From: Misgurnus anguillicaudatus
Lineage: Eukaryota > Chordata > Actinopteri > Cypriniformes > Cobitidae
Direction of reading: 5' to 3'
Assembly: GCF_027580225.2 (NCBI RefSeq)
Contig: NC_073358.2
Coordinates: 43,854,501 to 43,918,500, forward strand
DNA length: 64,000 nt
Shown: piece after piece, positions 62,801 to 64,000 of the stretch
How the letters are laid out: each line of letters starts with the position of its first letter
Numbering within the stretch: the first letter of the stretch is position 1
The notes under the pieces: generated by a model
Databases searched by the model: none
The model's input: the letters and a program-made list of their open reading frames with translations, nothing else
What the model was told of the DNA's origin: nothing
Translations under genes and position numbers: made by a program

Positions 62801-63942
62801 TATTTTATCGGATGTGCCTTTCGTTTACACGGCGACGGCGTTTTGGGGGCTTAAAAACGCAAATAAGTGAAACCACCCTTTAGAGTGGAAATCTTAAAAA
62901 CGATCTACCGTCGCGTTCTTGTCTAAAGAGTAAAAACGCAAAAGTCTCCTCACGGTGGCTCTCATCGCGTACGCGTTTACGTCACAGGCATGCGCCAGTT
63001 CAGGAAAATAACAACAAACATGTCAGATTATTTCCATACGTCGGACCTTCAAGTTGCCATAGCAGCTCTGATAAATATACAAGTCTTTCCAGCAGTTGTA
63101 CGAATTATTCACAGAAAGTATTACTGATCAGAGAAGGCGCATTAATTACCTCAGTGAAACTGTTGATGCGCCAATTTGTCGGAGGCAAAGCATACGGCTT
63201 TGGACGAGACCTGGGAGAACCAGGAAGAAGGTTGTACGCAGGCACACGGACTTGGTGTTGTTGTGTGTCAGTGCTTCACATTGCCACCTAGCCTCCTGGA
63301 GTGCATACTACATCGAATATCACACACTTTTGCATCACCACATGCACACAGATTTCCCCCTCAAAATGCTCGTATAAACGCGGAATAAAAAGTGATAACG
63401 CAACGCCAGTTTTGCGGTTTCTTTTCAGATTGTTTCCATGTAAACGTAGCCTAAACCCACAGGACTGACCGTCTAGCTGTTTCCGCTGATGTTGTCTTTA
63501 CCATAAATGCTGATGTTGTCGTCATAATGCCCTTGCTGCTAGTGCCAGCATAAAAAATGCTGAATTTCTTCTTCTCTGCACAGCATTTCGTTTGGCAATT
63601 AGAAGCTGCAATGCTAGTAAATTTATAACGTGCCCCAATATAACAGTCCTGTCTCCATTTTCTAAGTGTGTCTTGTTTGGAAACCCAGCTACTAATATGC
63701 CAGTAATGTTAAAACTGATTTGTTTGGATTGACAGTCATTTTCTTAACATTTCATGTCAGGCATTTATGTTGTTGTTGTTTGCTGTAAAGGATCATCAAT
63801 AAATGCAGCATGTGATGCATTAGAGAAGACTGCTCTGGAGATGTTCTCCAGTGGCCTGACTGAACTAGAGCTGGGCACAGATGAAGTGTTTGTGAACGTT
63901 TCTACACCTGGTTCAACCAAATTGCCCTTCTCTGCACACACG
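38755..63942 (+). CDS. CUB-domain single-pass membrane protein (5 exons, 3' end outside window)
   Basis: Join 38755-38835, 56702-57633, 61388-61439, 61565-61700, 63791-63942, continuing past the edge (donor gtaagt at 63943). All junctions are GT/AG and phase-consistent; 451 residues in the window. Residues 1-25 form a signal peptide (FVTVCLLWMSGCVSQ). Residues 29-84 are the first half of a CUB domain (C32, C60, SPGFPYNY, CVWQF, FDFDVF). Residues 85-229 are a Ser/Thr/Asp/Glu-rich insert. Residues 231-291 complete the CUB (C231, C249 in RFCG, GFALLFQY). A membrane helix is at about 314-336, followed by a Ser-rich cytoplasmic region. CUB domains bind proteins or ligands outside cells. I do not recognise the gene, and role and partner are unknown. 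Confidence 0.85.
40185..40270. repeat. fragment of the TTTCCCGG MITE
   Basis: aaactacttaaatgtcctaa, agtcctggattaatctta and gtccgggaaactgcc match the right half of 46584-46828. Confidence 0.6.
40318..40358. repeat. left terminal inverted repeat of the composite element
   Basis: cactctaaaaatggctgggt, then tatttttgacccataatggg and T. It pairs with 45570-45610, differing at two positions. Confidence 0.85.
40506..45575 (-). CDS. BEL/Pao-type Gag-protease-reverse transcriptase-RNase H polyprotein, no integrase
   Basis: 1689 residues in one open frame. Order: N-terminal coiled-coil/low-complexity Gag region (charged helices at about 240-300); Gag body to about 640; Cys/His knuckles at about 690-760 (CFGCLCTGHVSRDC, CKICHLKH); aspartic protease with DSGSS at about 811; reverse transcriptase with FGATSSPSCS and the catalytic YVDD at about 1230; RNase H with FSDAS at about 1410 and FWTDS at about 1483. 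Then NPADLVSRG, after which BEL/Pao polyproteins go on to an integrase; here the frame stops about 160 residues later. The first ATG lies in the terminal repeat; a second Met (MNADENEN) about 25 codons in may be the real start. An unbroken frame of this size suggests recent activity or selection. Confidence 0.9.
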   Translation of the reverse strand: MGVGSISALCARRCLKKVDCVVVVMNADENENAAESSKREPKPTAKALALKIEGLQKERKAMVNKMKSMILTMKDLMKCDDKAPQVCSMLASLKCLKDDVSVLHKKILVFLPPDELNKEMEWFESICKHNDGFVEDVEKWLDEEENPRQNAQTKESCSTQSHANVCSSSLPVLHFTRPMDNPVIPLLSSITTSSLEPVSSSHNMHVQSEYQNLNAGYDDVQNQIQPTDSVSNVSRKTLSSNTTHGSQTSRSSIASARLKTEAEMAALLARQKMLQQKHALQKEEEDLRRRKEQMELDTEISVSMAKMKVYSDSKSKSSVSTKPSDTNVLRKKQTRAESLIPHVESFLPSSSCAVSQHPPASYAQTQIHASQEDLMHFPTQPVQQLQYTVQSNSRPSQPAIPSTSHDNGHGPRVHGAHGSSSHDGLEGGNIFKLIDKQNEIAALLIQQRNSSSLPPREVPCFDGDPLRYYDFIQTFDEVVERKAVGEADCLHFLEQYTRGQPKELVRSCRHMIPSQGYIRAKALLKEHFGNEVRIASAYMEKALVWKVIKSEDAKALQDYGLFLRSCCNVMQNIHYMNELNLATNMQVILAKLPYKMREKWRIVAYDLQERRNHPACFSDIVNFIERQVKILTDPVFGNIQDVLPSGGRNLNVKSSHSKSRSSFATTVTATDVKECSGKTVKSFCLFCEGEHELDFCKRLAEKSHGEKINFLKKKGICFGCLCTGHVSRDCKERSICKICHLKHPSLLHISSSEKKNIQYSRKEESKPTLGSALVSLQSSALTGAGKDNCALSIVPVCVKSKKGSKVVITYAFLDSGSSATFCTESLMSKLNLSAKKINILMRTMNQDKSIFCHVLKDLEVSGLNQEHYCTLPEVYTQKNMPVSKANIATQNDLACWPHLSDICLPSIDAGVELLIGANVPEALEPWQIIRSQNNSPYAIKTMFGWTVNGPMNRLEKHAVEEYPHMTVNRITVMKLDELWERQFKTDFPECVQEEQEGLSKQDHQFMNFVSRSARLMNEHYYIGLPLKNETVVMPRNRAIVEQRALNLQRKLRRNPSFHSDYVNFMENVISKGHAEKVPTAELERHDGRLWYIPHHGVYHPKKQKIRVVFDCGASYQGTSLNEHLLQGPDLTSPLVSVLVKFRMEYVAMMADIESMFHQVKVHPNDCDLLRFLWWPGGNIDGDLEEYRMVVHLFGATSSPSCSSYALRRCAEDHKDLYDAKTVDVVFNNFYVDDCLVSVPTNSDAVQLYQRLTEICARGGFRLTKWISNSRTVLNAIPEKDRDQKIKNLDLEHDTLPLERALGVQWCAESDVFKFKVTIRDRPLTRRGILSIISSIYDPLGFLSPVILRGKIILQDLCREKIGWDCTIPTVYIQRWTSWLDELHELDTFEVRRCFKPDNFGEVASAQLHHFSDASEKGYGTVSYLLLHDDQQIAHSTLLMSKARVTPLKVITIPRLELTAATLASRMDKLWKRELKINLQDSVFWTDSTSVLKYIQNETSRFKCFVANRVAEIQRVSETTQWRYVNSFNNPADLVSRGLKVTSFLKNKTWISGPSFLLQPQESWPMDPTDVGTMSSNDPEVKGSVLVNTVQIQQEFDFLPYFNHYSSWMRLKKGIAWILRFRNILIDLSKERKRLTTDYHDKSIMDKSQLQTLNKEMQKFKSNMTSKLLSPEELEKAELEIIRICQKKRY
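45570..45610. repeat. right terminal inverted repeat of the composite element
   Basis: The reverse complement reads cactctaaagatggctgggt, then tattttttacccataatggg and T. The inner part, acccataatgggt, is itself palindromic, and its ATG (45575-45573, minus strand) opens the gag-pol frame. Confidence 0.85.
45650..46194. mobile_element. 545-bp fold-back MITE, CCCATTCTCACC ends
   Basis: cccattctcaccaaaaagcg at the left, ttggtgagaatggg at the right. The arms pair over roughly 170 bp (acacgcagtgtgattatcgt against its inverse, cgcttttgcgtgcatatga against its inverse). The centre repeats gtttagggttag/ctaaccccaac. Starts 40 bp after the composite element. Confidence 0.88.
46584..46828. mobile_element. 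TTTCCCGG-type MITE
   Basis: ggggtagtttcccgg left and gttcgggaaacttcccc right. The inner cttgcactgacatatcttaa and agtcctggattaatct are the known consensus of this fish repeat. Confidence 0.78.
47425..47530. repeat. GGGTT-type MITE fragment
   Basis: actcaaccagttgttgggta, ctaacctttgggttaaatta and taacctatgttgggtcaaat; same word set as 35655-35900 and the composite element ends. Confidence 0.5.
48105..49155. mobile_element. CAGGGTTCCCAC element, copy 1 (carries an inserted MITE)
   Basis: cagggttcccacgggtcctt left, and ggtgtgggaactctg, the approximate inverse, right. The inside is shared with 50101-50667 (gttttctggaaaaaaatcca, gaagggaacgagacgctgca, ttgaatttgatatacacatt). A 314-bp element sits at 48567. 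Confidence 0.75.
48567..48880. mobile_element. 314-bp MITE, AGCCGTTTCTCAA ends, CCT duplication
   Basis: agccgtttctcaa at the left and ttgagaaacggct at the right: exact inverse. CCT flanks it at 48564-48566 and 48881-48883. The parallel repeat copy at 50401-50430 reads straight through cgtcaccctgtctttattg with a single CCT, i.e. the empty site. Confidence 0.9.
49176..50100. mobile_element. 925-bp TIR element, TATGGGTGATTCTCACG ends
   Basis: tatgggtgattctcacgaaa left, ttttcgtgagaatcacccata right (inverse). AT-rich inside, no transposase; words attaccgcaa/ttgcggtaat recur as inner inverted pairs. It lies between the two CAGGGTTCCCAC copies. Confidence 0.85.
50101..50667. mobile_element. CAGGGTTCCCAC element, copy 2 (5' truncated, empty site)
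   Basis: Matches 48190-49155 from acatagatacaggtcattg to gtgggaaccctg, but lacks the first about 85 bp, about 45 bp near 50385 and the 314-bp MITE. Same orientation as copy 1. Confidence 0.85.
50680..54957. other. intron 1 of CUB gene, mostly undefined
   Basis: Apart from the fold-back at 52586 and an AT-rich tract I see no coding exon, RNA gene or clear element. Short ORFs have no recognisable similarity. Confidence 0.5.
52586..52702. repeat. short fold-back repeat
   Basis: ttcaactttcttgactagta followed by aggagttgtt, and the inverse agcaactcctcactagtcaa followed by gaaagttgaa, separated by about 58 AT-rich bases. Confidence 0.75.
55220..55836. mobile_element. MITE with TAnCGTATTTT..CTATAAGCC ends
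   Basis: taacgtattttttggtctat at the left, atagtccggaaaatacggta at the right, approximately inverse; the inside repeats gcttata/tataagc. A widespread vertebrate hAT-related family as I recall it. A 17-bp minisatellite lies inside. Confidence 0.75.
55672..55756. repeat. 17-bp minisatellite, five units
   Basis: ccactgcgacttatatt or -tagt units start at 55672, 55689, 55706, 55723 and 55740. Confidence 0.93.
56702..57633 (+). CDS. CUB-gene exon 2: split CUB domain and membrane helix
   Basis: Acceptor aatcccaag, donor AG|gtatga, 932 nt, ends in phase 2. Starts VYFDCGAKVDD. Contains both halves of a CUB domain, the insert between them, and the hydrophobic GALLGAVSGAVVFAVCLAGI followed by LCAIFR. 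The whole insert lies in this one exon, so it is not a simple exon-shuffling product. Reading through the donor gives a stop at 57719, which would be an alternative short tail. Confidence 0.88.
57634..61387. other. intron 2 of CUB gene
   Basis: Contains the MITE at 59315. The rest, including 60173-60300 (agctttattaagatcccttt, perhaps a LINE 3' remnant on the minus strand), shows no exon. Confidence 0.5.
59315..59731. mobile_element. AGGGATAGTTCACC MITE (Angel-like), well preserved
   Basis: ttaaagggatagttcacctt left, aaggtgaactatccctttaa right: exact 20-bp inverse. The arms continue inward (ttctaaacctgtatgaattt against its inverse). Confidence 0.9.
61388..61439 (+). CDS. CUB-gene exon 3
   Basis: Acceptor ctgttaacag, donor GAG|gtaaac, 52 nt. 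Completes Arg, then PKLCAKGATTASSISSE, the start of the cytoplasmic tail. Too short for an ORF search; accepted because phases match on both sides. Confidence 0.75.
61565..61700 (+). CDS. CUB-gene exon 4
   Basis: Acceptor tggtgcag, donor ACAG|gttctc, phase 1 exit. Encodes VPGGVLNSAADVSELQMVSS then NRLEQETGKAGDNNNHSLHH. Polar, no domain recognised. Confidence 0.75.
62758..63451. mobile_element. Harbinger-like element with possible transposase remnant (TAA duplication)
   Basis: ggacctgtttacacga left and catgtaaacgtagcc right are imperfect inverses, with TAA at 62755-62757 and 63452-63454. Inside, the + frame at 63180-63220 reads RLWTRPGRT, which resembles the N-terminal motif of Harbinger transposases. 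The frame is short and broken. Confidence 0.65.
63791..63942 (+). CDS. CUB-gene exon 5 (last one in window)
   Basis: Acceptor ctgtaaag, donor ACG|gtaagt, 152 nt. Completes Gly, then SSINAACDALEKTALEMFSS and on to LPFSAHT. The strong donor 58 bp before the window edge shows that the gene continues. The acceptor is less typical than the others. Confidence 0.7.
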
Positions 63943-64000
63943 GTAAGTATCTCACTCTTCACCCATATGTGTCTCACTCCTCTAACTATATATCTCATCT

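Overview
The window looks like a teleost, probably cyprinid, nuclear genome segment. It has split vertebrate genes with GT/AG introns and a very high density of short inverted-repeat DNA elements. It also has a DANA/mermaid-type SINE whose 3' half I recognise from zebrafish relatives. Nothing bacterial or viral is present.

Two protein genes are supported, both on the + strand. Gene 1 (18562-34323) is zdhhc8, a DHHC palmitoyltransferase. Ten exons with consistent splice phases give 739 residues, from the end of the first membrane segment to the C-terminal PDZ ligand. Only the first coding exon is missing; it should lie upstream, inside bases 1-18561 or before the window. Bases 34324 to about 36832 are probable 3' UTR. 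A broken, deletion-bearing copy of part of the big zdhhc8 exon lies at 36956-37122.

Gene 2 (38755 to beyond the right edge) encodes a secreted-start, single-pass membrane protein with one CUB domain. Five exons (451 residues so far) splice in phase. The CUB domain is divided by a Ser/Thr/acid-rich insert of about 145 residues. I do not recognise the orthologue. Its first intron is about 17.9 kb and is packed with transposable elements.

The rest is mobile DNA. A CR1/L2-like non-LTR retrotransposon (about 21690-25512) sits in zdhhc8 intron 3, carries a 2A-like NPGP motif and is broken by a stop and a frameshift. A BEL/Pao-type gag-protease-RT-RNase H reading frame of 1689 codons is intact on the minus strand (40506-45575). 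It has no integrase and no recognisable LTRs, and is bounded instead by 41-bp terminal inverted repeats (39/41 matching) of a GGGTT-rich DNA-element family. Its first ATG lies inside one of these repeats. This composite is the most unusual object in the window.

Many MITE-like elements can be delimited to the base. They include Harbinger-like elements with TAA/TTA duplications at 7.0-8.1, 12.65-13.2 and 62.8-63.5 kb, and a hAT-like TAGGG element with a perfect 8-bp duplication at 20.5 kb. Two members of a TAGCCTG family have 8-bp duplications, one carrying a SINE with its own 10-bp duplication. A 314-bp AGCCGTTTCTC element has its empty site preserved in a neighbouring repeat copy. Stretches not listed as features are intronic or intergenic DNA in which I could not define anything.
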